From: Streptomyces sp. ISL-96
Lineage (GTDB): Bacteria; Actinomycetota; Actinomycetes; Streptomycetales; Streptomycetaceae
Assembly: GCF_018614035.1 (NCBI RefSeq)
Contig: NZ_JAGGPA010000025.1
Span: forward strand, 248,001-312,000
Direction: 5' to 3'
DNA length: 64,000 nt
Made by a program: the position numbers and the translations under genes. The notes under the pieces are model-generated. The model was not told the origin of the DNA, did no database searches, and worked only from the letters and a program-made list of their open reading frames with translations. Positions 16,284-24,723 of the stretch are shown piece by piece (position 1 is the stretch's first letter; the number at the start of each line of letters is the position of its first letter).

Positions 16284-17300
16284 TTAGTGGGTCGTGGCTG
16301 CTGGTTGAGCCAGCGATAAGCGCCGGTCGGACAGCGATCCGGGCACGACCGCCCCCGGGCCGAACTTCGCCCGCGCCCGGTCCGCCACCGCCTCGATCCG
16401 GCGCGCCTTGTCGTCCGCCGGGTCGAAGGTGAGCTGGTGCGCGGCCTGTTCCGCCGGGGTCAGCCCTTCCGCGCGCAGCGCGATGGCGCGCACCCTGGCC
16501 CGTTGCAGGCCGAGCGATGCGTAGATCCCGTACGCGGTGGCGGTGAGCGCGGCCGAGTGGGCCGTCGGCTCCGCCATGGCCCGGGTGCGGGTGGTGGTGG
16601 AACGGTCGGCGTACCGCACGGTCAGCGCCAGCGAACGGCACACCTGCCCCTCGCCGCGCAGCCTGACCCCCACCTCCTCCGAGAGGGAGAGCAGCGCGCG
16701 GCGGTGGCGGACCGGGTCCAGCTCGTCGCGGTCGAAGCGCCGTTCGGAGGCGAGTGAGCGGGAGGCCGCGTTGGGGACGACCGGCGTACGGTCGATGCCG
16801 CGCGCCCTCTCCTGGAGTTCGCGCCCCGCCCGTACGCCGACGATCCGCTGGAGGGTGGCGAGCGGTGCGGCGGCGACCTTGCCGACGGTGTCGAGACCGT
16901 ACGAGCAGAGGGCACGGGCCGTCGCGGGCCCGACTCCGTACAGGGAGGCGACCGGTTTGCAGCCGAGGTACGCGGCGACGGCTTCCGGGTCGCCGGGTAC
17001 GGCCAGGGTCCTCCCCGGCGGCGCGTCCCGCGCGGCGGTCCTGGCCAGCAGAGGGTTGGCGCCCACGCCGATCGTGCAGTCGACGCCGCAGTGCGCGAGC
17101 GCGCGCACCCGCAGCAGCGCGGCGAGCCCGGCAGCGTCCCGCCCGAAGTACCGCTCGGCGCCCCGGACATCGACGAGCGCGCCGTCGGGCGGCAGCGCCT
17201 GGACGGTGGGGGCGATGTCCTCGATCAGCCCGAGCAGGGTGGGGAGCGCGGCCTCGGACAGCTCGGCCCCCGCGGCATGGAAGCGTACGTAAAGGATCAT
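16284..17300 (-). CDS. Y-family DNA polymerase-like protein, ImuB type
   Basis: Translesion-synthesis accessory protein of 338 aa. It has the Y-family layout (palm, fingers with DCTIGVGANPLLARTAA, helix-hairpin-helix LYGVGPATARALCSYGL, little finger). The acidic active-site residues are missing: the usual VDMD at strand 1 reads YVRFH and the DEAYLD region reads ALVDVRG. That matches ImuB-like, catalytically dead Y-family proteins that act as adaptors. A possible beta-clamp motif HQLTFDP lies near residue 295. Start ATG 17300 overlaps the dnaE2 stop as ATGA, so the two are translationally coupled. No imuA' gene is adjacent. Confidence 0.82.
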   Translation of the reverse strand: MILYVRFHAAGAELSEAALPTLLGLIEDIAPTVQALPPDGALVDVRGAERYFGRDAAGLAALLRVRALAHCGVDCTIGVGANPLLARTAARDAPPGRTLAVPGDPEAVAAYLGCKPVASLYGVGPATARALCSYGLDTVGKVAAAPLATLQRIVGVRAGRELQERARGIDRTPVVPNAASRSLASERRFDRDELDPVRHRRALLSLSEEVGVRLRGEGQVCRSLALTVRYADRSTTTRTRAMAEPTAHSAALTATAYGIYASLGLQRARVRAIALRAEGLTPAEQAAHQLTFDPADDKARRIEAVADRARAKFGPGAVVPGSLSDRRLSLAQPAATTH

Positions 17301-20300
17301 CCCGCGCTCCCCGGGCTCGAATGCCACAGCTTGCGGCCGGTCGGTACGCCTTCGCCCGCGGGCTGGAGGTCGGCCCAGGGGTTCATCTCATAGCCGGTGG
17401 GGAGGTGGATGCGGCGCCCGTCGCCCTCGCCCGTCCCCGGCGCCTCCTCCACCGGCTCGGCAGGCGCCGCCAGCCGCGCCGCGACCGCGTCGAGTCCGCC
17501 CGTACGCCGCAACTCCGCCAGCTCCGCCAGGTTCCAGGCCGCCGAGCCGACCACGCTGAGGCTGCGCGGTCCGCGCCGCTGCACCACTCCGCGCACCAGC
17601 AGCAGCCAGGAGTGGAAGACGGTGTGCGCGCAGGCGGCGTGGCTGTCGTCGAAGAAGGCGAGGTCGACCAGGCCCGTACCGTCGTCGAGGGTCGTGAAGA
17701 TGACCCGTCGCCCCGAGCGGACCGGAGGTGTCTGGGTGGCGGCCTTGGCGCCCGCGACCAGGACGGTCTGCCCGTGTTCGGCCATCCGCAGCCGCTTGGC
17801 GGAGGTCGCGCCCAGCTCCTTGAGGAAGGTGTAGTGGTCCGTCATCAGGTGGCGGGAGGCGTCCATGCCGAGTACGCCGAGCTCGGCGCTGAGGCGTTCC
17901 GCGTCGCTGAGGTCGGGAAGCCCGGCCGACGCGGCCTTCTGCCCCTCGCCGAAGGAGAGCTGTCCGCCGGTCGCCCCGGAGGTCCGCTGTCCCGCGCGGA
18001 GTTCGGACAGGTGGAGCAGCAGGTCGCGGCGGTTGGCGCCGAACGAGTCCAGCGCGCCCACCTGCGCGAGCCGTTCGGCGAGCGGCCGGCTCGGGTGGGC
18101 CCGCTGCCACAGGTCGAGCAGTGAGGAGTACGGCTGCCCCGCCACGATCCGCGCGGTCTCGGCCTCACTGATGCCGTAGACGTCCGCGAGCCCGAGCCGT
18201 ATCCCCCACATCCCCTCGGACCCTTTAGTACCCTTCATTCCCTTTCCGCCAGACACCAGTTCGATCCGATGGGCGGCCGCGGACCGGTTCACGTCCAGCG
18301 GCAGCACCGGCACTCCGCGCCGCCGCGCGTCCGCGAGGAGCAGCCGCTTCGGGTACATGCCGGGGTCGTGCGTGAGCAGTCCGGCGTAAAAAGCGGCGGG
18401 GTGGTGCGCCTTGAGCCACGCCGACTGATACGTCGGCACGGCGAAGGCCACCGCGTGCGCCTTGCAGAAGCCGTACGAGCCGAACGCCTCGACGATCTCC
18501 CAGGTACGGGCGGTCACTTCGGGCGTGTACCCGCGCTGCCGCGTCCGCTCCGCGAACCACGCCCGGATCTGCCCCTGCGCGTCGGGATCGGACAGTCCCC
18601 GCCGCATCTGGTCCGCCTCGCCCCGGTCGCAGCCGGTCATGATCCGCAGAATCTCGATGATCTGCTCGTGGAAGACCACCACGCCGTACGTCTCGCGCAG
18701 CGCGTCCTCCAGGTCCGGGTGCGGGTAGCGGGCGGGCGCGCGGCCGTGCCTGGCCTCGATGAAGGGCCGCACCATGTCGGCGGCGACGGGCCCCGGCCTG
18801 AAGAGCGAGATGTCGACGACCAGATCGCCGAAAGTCGCGGGCTGGAGCCTGCCGACCAGATCACGCTGGCCCGGCGACTCGATCTGGAAGCAGCCGAGCG
18901 TCTCGGTGGAGCGGATCAGGTCGTACGTCGCCGGGTCGCCCTGCGGCACCTGCTTCGGGTCGTCGAGGTCGAGCGTCACGTCCGCCGCGCGTCGCAGCTC
19001 CGCGACGGCGTGTGCCATGGCCGACTGCATCCGTACGCCCAGCACGTCGAGCTTGAGCAGCCCGAGCTCCTCCACGTCGTCCTTGTCGAACTGGGACATG
19101 GGGAAGCCCTCGCCGCTGGTGGGCATGACGGGCGTACGCCGCAAAAGCGAGGCGTCGGAGAGCAGCACGCCGCACGGGTGCATGGCGATTCCGCGCGGCA
19201 GCGCGTCGAGCGCCTCGACGAGCTCCCACATCCGCCCGTGCCGGCTCTGCTCGGCAGCCACCTCGCGCAGCTCCGGCAGCTCCTCCATCGCGGCGCGGGC
19301 GTCGCGCGCCCGGATGTGGGGGAACGCCTTGGCGATACGGTCCACCTCGGCCGGGTCCATGGACAGTGCGGCGCCCACGTCCCGTACGGCATGACGCACC
19401 CGGTACGTCTCGGGCATGGCGACGGTAGCGACCCGCTCGGCGCCGAAGCGGCCGATGATCGCGCGGTAGACCTCCAGGCGGCGGGCGGACTCGACGTCGA
19501 TGTCGATGTCGGGCAGTACGGACCGCCGTTTGGAGAGGAAGCGTTCCATCAGGAGGTGGTGCTCGACGGGGTCGGCGTGGGCGATCCCGATGAGGTGGTT
19601 GACGAGGGAGCCCGCGCCGGACCCGCGCGCGGCAACCCGGATCCCCATCCTCTTCACGTCGTCGACGACCCCGGCGACGGTCAGGAAGTAGGAGGCGAAT
19701 CCGTGGTGGGCGATGATGTCGAGCTCGTGGTGCATCCGCTGCCAGTACTCGCGGGCGCGCGGCCCGCGGTCGTATCCGCGCAGCACCATGCCCGCCGCGG
19801 CCCGTGACTCCAGTACGCGCTGCGCGGTGCGGCGGCCGGCGCCGACGAGGTGCGGCTCGGGGAAGTGGACGGTGCCGAGCCCGAGGTCGTCCTCGGGGTC
19901 GACGCGGCAGGCGGCGGCGGTCTCCTCGGTCAGGGCGAGCAGCCGGTGAGCGGCTCCCTGCCGGAACCCGGCGGCCTCCGCGACCAGCTCGGCGATCCGC
20001 GCCATCTCGTCCGCACTCTTGAGTGAACGCTCACCGCTGTCGAGGGGCCCGCGCGGGTCGATGGGTACGAGCCTGCGGGCGGCGTCGAGTACGTCGGCGA
20101 CCGGCCCGAGCCCGGGATCGGCGTACCGCACGGCATTGGTAAGCACGGGCGGGACACCCTGTTCGGCGGCGAGGCCGAGGGTGCGGGCGGCGAGCCGCAG
20201 CGAGCCGGGACCTGTGCCCGTAAGCCCGTGATGGACGACTTCGAGGCGCAGGGCGTCGCCGTAGATCTCACGCCAGGGCGCGAGGAGAGTGGCGGCGCGG

Positions 20301-20800
20301 TCGGGGCGGCCGGCGGCCAGTGCCCGGCCTACGTCGGAGCCGGGGCCGAGCAGGACGGTGAGTCCGTCGCCGTGATTCCGCTCCCAGTCGAGGACGGGGT
20401 TACGTCCGCCGCCCTCGTGGGCGGCGCTGATGAGCCGGCAGAGATCGGCCCATCCAACGGCGCCGTCGCGGGCGAGGAAGGTGGCACGGGGTGCGGACTC
20501 GTCGACGAACGCTCCGCCGCGCACCGGCGTGCGCTGCCGCTGCGTACGCCCTTCTGCGCGGCCTTCTTCGCGGGTACGCTCGCCCGGCGTCAGCGCCAGC
20601 TCCGCGCCGAAGAGCGGTCGTACGCCCGCCTTGGCGCAGGCCTTGGCGAAGCGGACCGTACCGGCGACGGTGTCCCGGTCGGTGAGGGCGAGGGCGTCCA
20701 TGCCGTGCTCGGCGGCACGCTCGGCCAGCCGCTCGGGGTGAGAGGCGCCGTAACGCAGAGAGAACCCCGAAACGGTGTGCAGATGCGTGAACGCGGGCAT
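17297..20800 (-). CDS. dnaE2: Error-prone DNA polymerase III alpha subunit DnaE2
   Basis: C-family replicative-type polymerase used in mutagenic repair, 1167 aa. The N-terminal PHP domain starts FTHLHTVSGFSLRYGASH. The polymerase core carries PDIDIDVES (about residue 430) with the metal-binding aspartates, RGSGAGSLVNHLIGI, and FCKAHAVAFAVPTYQSAWLKAHHP. A C-terminal OB-fold region (QTPPVRSGRRVIFTTLDDGTG) follows. Start ATG 20800 has a clear AGGAGG; longer frames upstream do not. It forms a two-gene unit with the ImuB-like gene. A LexA-like box sits ~70 bases upstream, consistent with damage induction as known for mycobacterial DnaE2. Confidence 0.93.
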   Translation of the reverse strand: MPAFTHLHTVSGFSLRYGASHPERLAERAAEHGMDALALTDRDTVAGTVRFAKACAKAGVRPLFGAELALTPGERTREEGRAEGRTQRQRTPVRGGAFVDESAPRATFLARDGAVGWADLCRLISAAHEGGGRNPVLDWERNHGDGLTVLLGPGSDVGRALAAGRPDRAATLLAPWREIYGDALRLEVVHHGLTGTGPGSLRLAARTLGLAAEQGVPPVLTNAVRYADPGLGPVADVLDAARRLVPIDPRGPLDSGERSLKSADEMARIAELVAEAAGFRQGAAHRLLALTEETAAACRVDPEDDLGLGTVHFPEPHLVGAGRRTAQRVLESRAAAGMVLRGYDRGPRAREYWQRMHHELDIIAHHGFASYFLTVAGVVDDVKRMGIRVAARGSGAGSLVNHLIGIAHADPVEHHLLMERFLSKRRSVLPDIDIDVESARRLEVYRAIIGRFGAERVATVAMPETYRVRHAVRDVGAALSMDPAEVDRIAKAFPHIRARDARAAMEELPELREVAAEQSRHGRMWELVEALDALPRGIAMHPCGVLLSDASLLRRTPVMPTSGEGFPMSQFDKDDVEELGLLKLDVLGVRMQSAMAHAVAELRRAADVTLDLDDPKQVPQGDPATYDLIRSTETLGCFQIESPGQRDLVGRLQPATFGDLVVDISLFRPGPVAADMVRPFIEARHGRAPARYPHPDLEDALRETYGVVVFHEQIIEILRIMTGCDRGEADQMRRGLSDPDAQGQIRAWFAERTRQRGYTPEVTARTWEIVEAFGSYGFCKAHAVAFAVPTYQSAWLKAHHPAAFYAGLLTHDPGMYPKRLLLADARRRGVPVLPLDVNRSAAAHRIELVSGGKGMKGTKGSEGMWGIRLGLADVYGISEAETARIVAGQPYSSLLDLWQRAHPSRPLAERLAQVGALDSFGANRRDLLLHLSELRAGQRTSGATGGQLSFGEGQKAASAGLPDLSDAERLSAELGVLGMDASRHLMTDHYTFLKELGATSAKRLRMAEHGQTVLVAGAKAATQTPPVRSGRRVIFTTLDDGTGLVDLAFFDDSHAACAHTVFHSWLLLVRGVVQRRGPRSLSVVGSAAWNLAELAELRRTGGLDAVAARLAAPAEPVEEAPGTGEGDGRRIHLPTGYEMNPWADLQPAGEGVPTGRKLWHSSPGSAG

Positions 20801-20866
20801 CGCACCTCCTGAGTCCCCTGAATCAATCCTGCTCTCACCTCCCCCATCTCCACCATAGACCAAGTT

Positions 20867-20882
20867 TCGAACGTGCGTGCGA
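20867..20882. promoter_or_regulatory. Putative LexA (SOS) box upstream of dnaE2
   Basis: TCGAACGTGCGTGCGA matches the actinobacterial SOS palindrome TCGAAC-N4-GTTCGA in 11 of 12 defined positions (one T-to-G change). It lies 67 bases upstream of the dnaE2 start in the divergent spacer shared with the membrane-protein gene. The match is seen in the sequence, LexA binding is inferred. Confidence 0.6.
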
Positions 20883-20951
20883 TACCCGTGGCCTCAGCCA
20901 TTCGGCCCGGCCCCACCTGCGCAAACGCCGTGGGCCACGGAGCGTGGGGGC

Positions 20952-21992
20952 ATGACTTTCGTGGACGAGGTGAAGAACGCCGTCACGCCACGGGCCGCGC
21001 TGCTCGTCATCGGCGTACTGGCGTTGCAGCTGTTGTTCATCGCGTCCTATGTGGGAGCGCTGCACAATCCGAAGCCGAGGGACGTTCCCTTCGCCGTCGT
21101 CGCGCCCGGGCAGTCCGCCGCGCGGCTCGTCGAGCAGCTCCGGAGCCTGCCCGGCGAGCCGCTGGACCCCCGCGCGCTCCCGGACGAGGCGACGGCCCGG
21201 CGGCAGATCTTGAACCGGGACATCGACGGCGCCCTGATCGTCGACCCGGCCTCGAAGACCGACACCCTGCTGGTCGCCTCCGGCGGAGGCACGGTGCTGT
21301 CGTCGGCCCTGACCACGCTCACCACAAGGGTCGAGGCGTCCCAGCAGCGGGAGGTACGCACCGTCGACGTGGCCCCGGCGTCCCCCGCGGACTTCGACGG
21401 CCTCTCCGCCTTCTACCTGGTGGTGGGGTGGTGCGTAGGCGGCTACCTCTGTGCCTCGATCCTGGCGATCAGCGCAGGCTCCCGGCCCGCGAACAGGCAG
21501 CGCGCCGTGATCAGGCTCGGCGTGATGGCGCTGTACTCGATCGCGGGCGGGATCGGCGGCGCGATCATCGTCGGCCCGATTCTCGGCGCCCTGCCGGGCA
21601 GCGTCATGGCGCTGTGGGGCCTGGGGGCGCTGGTGGTCTTCGCGGTCGGCGCGATCACACTCGCGCTCCAGGCGCTCACCGGCATCGTGGGCATCGGCCT
21701 GGCGGTGCTGCTGGTGGTGATCGCGGGCAACCCGAGCGCGGGCGGCGCGTTTCCGCTGCCGATGCTGCCGCCCTTCTGGGAGGCGATCGGCCCGGCCCTG
21801 CCGCCGGGCGCGGGCACATGGGTGGCCCGCTCGATCGCGTACTTCAAGGGCAATGCGATCACCGGACCACTCCTGGTACTCGCCGCCTGGGCAGTCGCGG
21901 GCGCGGCCATCACCCTGGCCATGGCATCCCTGCGCCGCACACCGGACACGTCCGACTCCCACCCGGCCGAATCCAGCCCGTCCGGCGTTTGA
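20952..21992 (+). CDS. ABC-2-like membrane protein, YhgE/DUF3533-like
   Basis: Integral membrane protein of 346 aa. One N-terminal helix (ALLVIGVLALQLLFIASYVGAL) is followed by an ~110-residue extracytoplasmic domain (RDVPFAVVAPGQSAARLVEQL...) and then five to six C-terminal helices. That is the layout of ABC-2-type permease/Pip/YhgE-like proteins; no ATPase partner is adjacent. Function unknown, perhaps export or phage-infection-type membrane protein. Start ATG 20952. The last codons (SSPSGV, stop) are the beginning of a dispersed repeat, so the natural C-terminus has probably been replaced. Confidence 0.7.
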   Translation: MTFVDEVKNAVTPRAALLVIGVLALQLLFIASYVGALHNPKPRDVPFAVVAPGQSAARLVEQLRSLPGEPLDPRALPDEATARRQILNRDIDGALIVDPASKTDTLLVASGGGTVLSSALTTLTTRVEASQQREVRTVDVAPASPADFDGLSAFYLVVGWCVGGYLCASILAISAGSRPANRQRAVIRLGVMALYSIAGGIGGAIIVGPILGALPGSVMALWGLGALVVFAVGAITLALQALTGIVGIGLAVLLVVIAGNPSAGGAFPLPMLPPFWEAIGPALPPGAGTWVARSIAYFKGNAITGPLLVLAAWAVAGAAITLAMASLRRTPDTSDSHPAESSPSGV

Positions 21993-22040
21993 GGACCGGG
22001 GTGCGGGGCGGAGCCCCGAAGGATGCGGTGCAGCCGCGAA
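21974..22040 (+). repeat. Dispersed GC-rich intergenic repeat, copy B
   Basis: Begins CAGCCCGTCCGGCGTTTGAG and continues GACCGGGGTGCGGGGCGGAG-CCCCGAAGG. Same family as 40208 and 59603. It starts inside the coding sequence of the upstream membrane-protein gene and supplies its TGA stop at 21990-21992. It leads directly into the terminator hairpin at 22042. Confidence 0.75.
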
Positions 22041-22041
22041 A

Positions 22042-22081
22042 GGCCCCGTCCGGTGCGCACGCACGCGCACCGGACGGGGCC
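22042..22081. terminator. Terminator between convergent membrane-protein and protease genes
   Basis: Perfect 17-base inverted repeat, GGCCCCGTCCGGTGCGC at 22042-22058 and its complement at 22065-22081, with a 6-base loop. Convergent genes on both sides make a bidirectional role likely. Confidence 0.85.
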
Positions 22082-22128
22082 GCCGGTCAGCCGACCGGGC
22101 CAGGACCAGGGGCCAGGGCCCCAGAAGG

Positions 22129-23211
22129 TCAGCCGATTTCCGCGCCCAGCGCGGCCAGCGCCGCCGGCACCGGCTGGAAGAACGTCTCGCCGCCCGACGT
22201 GCAGTCGCCACTGCCGCCCGACGTGAGTCCGATCGCCGCGTCGCCCGCGAAGAGCGAGCCGCCACTGTCACCGGGCTCGGCGCAGACCGTGGTCTGGATG
22301 AGCCCGTTCACGATGTCGCCGTTGCCGTAGTTGACGGTCGCGTCGAGCGCGGTGACCTCACCGTCGCTCACCTGCGTGGTGGACCCGCTGCGCGTCACCG
22401 CCATGCCGACGGTCGCCTCGGCCGCCTGGGTGATCGGCTGCGTACTGCCGTTGTAGAGGTTGACCTCGCTCGGGTGCTCGACCCCGTCGTCGTACTTCAC
22501 GAGCGCGAAGTCGTTGCCGGGGAAGGTGGACGCGGCCATCGTGCCGAGCGAGCCACCCGTGGAGTCTGTCCACTGGCTGCCGGCCTGCCCGCAGTGACCC
22601 GCCGTGATGAAGTGCGGGGCGCCGTCCTTGACGACGTTGAAGCCGAGCGAACACCGCCCGCCGCCATTGAGAATCGCGTCGCCACCGGCGATCAGCGGCT
22701 TGAACTCCCCGGCCGACTTCTTCAGTTCGGCCTTCCCGCCCATCGCCCCGACGACCTTCTCCAGCTTCGCCCACGCGGCGCCCTTGACCGTACGGTCGGC
22801 CGTCACGACGACCTTGTTCGTCACCGGGTCGGTGGCCCACGCGGTGCCGGGGATGGTGGCCTTGTCGGTCAGGGTGCTCCGTACGGCCGTCAGTTCCGCC
22901 AGCGAGTTCTCTACGATTCTGGCCTTGCCGCCCGCCTTCCGTACGCCCTGGGCCGCCGCCTCGTCCACGACATTGACCACGAGCGCCTTGGACTCGCTGT
23001 CGTAGTACGCCCCGGCAGCGTCACCGCCCAGGACCGAGTTGAGGTCCGAGGCAAGCTTCCCTGCCCCCGTGGCCGACAGCGTCTTGACGGTGTACTGAGG
23101 GGTTTCCTCGCTGGCGTTCGCAGTCTGGAGGGTAACTCCCGCTGCTACCAAGGCCGCGATGCCGGCTCCGGCAATTGCCACACGCCGCTTGGGTATGCGT
23201 CGGTGCTTCAC
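22129..23211 (-). CDS. Secreted S1 serine protease, streptogrisin / alpha-lytic type
   Basis: Chymotrypsin-fold exported protease, 360 aa preproenzyme. Signal peptide (VKHRRIPKRRVAIAGAGIAALVAAG) followed by a ~150-residue alpha-lytic-type propeptide that acts as folding chaperone. The mature domain starts near IAGGDAILNGGGRCSLGF. Catalytic triad: His in TAGHC (~204), Asp in GNDFALVKYDD (~235), Ser in GDSGGS (~314). GTG start at 23211 is preceded by AGGAGG. Shorter than the chitin-binding streptogrisin C and longer than A/B, closest in layout to the SGPD-like group. It lies downstream of sprB on the same strand but has its own spacer and the sprB terminator between. Confidence 0.92.
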   Translation of the reverse strand: MKHRRIPKRRVAIAGAGIAALVAAGVTLQTANASEETPQYTVKTLSATGAGKLASDLNSVLGGDAAGAYYDSESKALVVNVVDEAAAQGVRKAGGKARIVENSLAELTAVRSTLTDKATIPGTAWATDPVTNKVVVTADRTVKGAAWAKLEKVVGAMGGKAELKKSAGEFKPLIAGGDAILNGGGRCSLGFNVVKDGAPHFITAGHCGQAGSQWTDSTGGSLGTMAASTFPGNDFALVKYDDGVEHPSEVNLYNGSTQPITQAAEATVGMAVTRSGSTTQVSDGEVTALDATVNYGNGDIVNGLIQTTVCAEPGDSGGSLFAGDAAIGLTSGGSGDCTSGGETFFQPVPAALAALGAEIG

Positions 23212-23587
23212 GTAATGACCTCCTGTGGGGGGTTCGGACCCGCGAGGTGGGGGGCAGGTCCGGAGTACGCCCACTATTCCGATGATGATCGGTAGCACAC
23301 AAGGTCGACTTCAGGACGCGCACACGACAACCTCTATGCGCTCCCCGGGTCTTTACAAGCCGGTCACCGCCTGCACGCGTCACGTTCGCGAACACCGCCT
23401 GCGACCACCCGGACAGCAGCGGGTGAGGACTAGTCCTGTCCGGTACTCGCCCCTCGCGGACCGGATTCCGTCAACATCCGCTGCGAGGCGGCCGGTTGGA
23501 GGAACTCTGGGGATGGCCACACAACGGTGAGTCCCCGTCCGGTCGTCCGGACGGGGACTCACCTGCTGCTGGCCGCAGTCTTCGGAC
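23212..23587. other. Spacer between the two protease genes
   Basis: 375 bases with no gene. It holds the sprB terminator (23526-23563) and, nearer the downstream protease, a hairpin made of CCGGACAG (23409-23416) and CTGTCCGG (23436-23443), the latter overlapping the 12-base palindrome AGGACTAGTCCT (23426-23437), about 200 bases upstream of the protease start. This could be a regulator site; no known consensus was recognised. Confidence 0.5.
23526..23563 (-). terminator. Terminator of sprB
   Basis: Perfect 17-base inverted repeat, GGTGAGTCCCCGTCCGG at 23526-23542 and CCGGACGGGGACTCACC at 23547-23563, with tetraloop TCGT, 24 bases past the sprB stop codon. Confidence 0.9.
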
Positions 23588-24490
23588 TCAGTAGACGCTG
23601 ACGCCGTACGCGCTCAGCGCTTCGGTGACCGGCTGGAAGAAGGTCGTACCGCCGGAGGAGCAGTTGCCGCTGCCGCCCGAGGTCAGACCGATGGCGCGGG
23701 TGCCGGAGTAGAGCGGGCCGCCGCTGTCGCCGGGCTCGGCGCAGACGTTGGTGCGGATCATGCCGTAGACGATGTCGCCGCCGCCGTAGTTCACCGTGGC
23801 GTTGAGGCCGGTGACGGAACCGCTGTGGGTGCCGGTGGTCGAGCCGCGACGGGTGACGGACATGCCGACGGTGGCGTTGGCCGCGCTGGTGATGTCCTGG
23901 TTGCCGACGGTGCCGGGGTGCGCGAGCGAGGTGTTGGCGTACCGCACCAGGCCGTAGTCGTTGCCCGGGAAGCTGGATCCGGCCGTGGGGCCGATGCTCG
24001 TGGTGCGGGAGGAGTTGGTGTACCAGGGCGGGTTGCCGTCGGTGCAGTGGCCGGCGGTCACGAAGAAGTACGTACCCGCGCTGTTGCGGACGTTGAAGCC
24101 CGCCGAGCAGCGCCAGCTGGTGGCGTAGATCGCGTCGCCGCCGGCGAGAAGCTTGGAGAACTTGCCGGGGGTGCGCTCGACGCGGATGGCGCCTGCGTTC
24201 GTCCCGGCTTCGCGCTTGATCTTGGCGATCTCGGCGGCGGAGACGGTGCTGTCGGCCGTGACGACCAGCGCGTTCGTCGCCTTGTCGATGTGCCAGGCGG
24301 TGCCGGGGACATCGGCCTCGAGGACCGCGTCACTCGCGGAGGTGAGCTGGTTGGCGCTGTACGTACTGGCCGTGTCGGCACTGGCGCTCGGTACGGTGAG
24401 TGCGGCCGCGGCGACGAGTCCTGCCGTGATGGCTATGAGGCGGGATCGTCTCGCTGTGCCGCTGCGGGGGGTGGTGCGCTTGATCCTCAC
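23588..24490 (-). CDS. sprB: Streptogrisin B (SGPB) serine protease precursor
   Basis: Secreted chymotrypsin-like protease, 300 aa, matching in length and layout the 299 aa SGPB precursor. Signal peptide from VRIKRTTPRSG to about PSASA, then a short propeptide (YSANQLTSASDAVLEADVPG... ERTPGKFSKLLAGG). Triad: His in TAGHCTDG (~147), Asp in GNDYGLVRY (~177), Ser in EPGDSGGPLYSG (~252). The C-terminal stretch from SAANATVGMSVTRRGSTTGT to EALSAYGVSVY is almost identical to what I recall of S. griseus SGPB. GTG 24490 has GGGAGGA upstream. Followed by its own strong terminator. Confidence 0.95.
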   Translation of the reverse strand: MRIKRTTPRSGTARRSRLIAITAGLVAAAALTVPSASADTASTYSANQLTSASDAVLEADVPGTAWHIDKATNALVVTADSTVSAAEIAKIKREAGTNAGAIRVERTPGKFSKLLAGGDAIYATSWRCSAGFNVRNSAGTYFFVTAGHCTDGNPPWYTNSSRTTSIGPTAGSSFPGNDYGLVRYANTSLAHPGTVGNQDITSAANATVGMSVTRRGSTTGTHSGSVTGLNATVNYGGGDIVYGMIRTNVCAEPGDSGGPLYSGTRAIGLTSGGSGNCSSGGTTFFQPVTEALSAYGVSVY

Positions 24491-24723
24491 GTTTCGTTCC
24501 TCCCAAGGGGAAGTTAGGGGGCCCACTCGTGGGGTGAGACGGGCCCGTGAGGCGCAGTCAGTGAACCGGACCGGTCACGGTCCGGATTCCGGACAGGTCG
24601 TGCCCCTGACAAGCGCTCCTCGGGAGTATTCGTGGCGCCAACTGCCCGCGCAAGGGCGCCTTTCGGCCGACGGTCCCGGACGCGACAGCCGGGACGGGCC
24701 GGGCCGGTTCCAGTTCCGACGGG

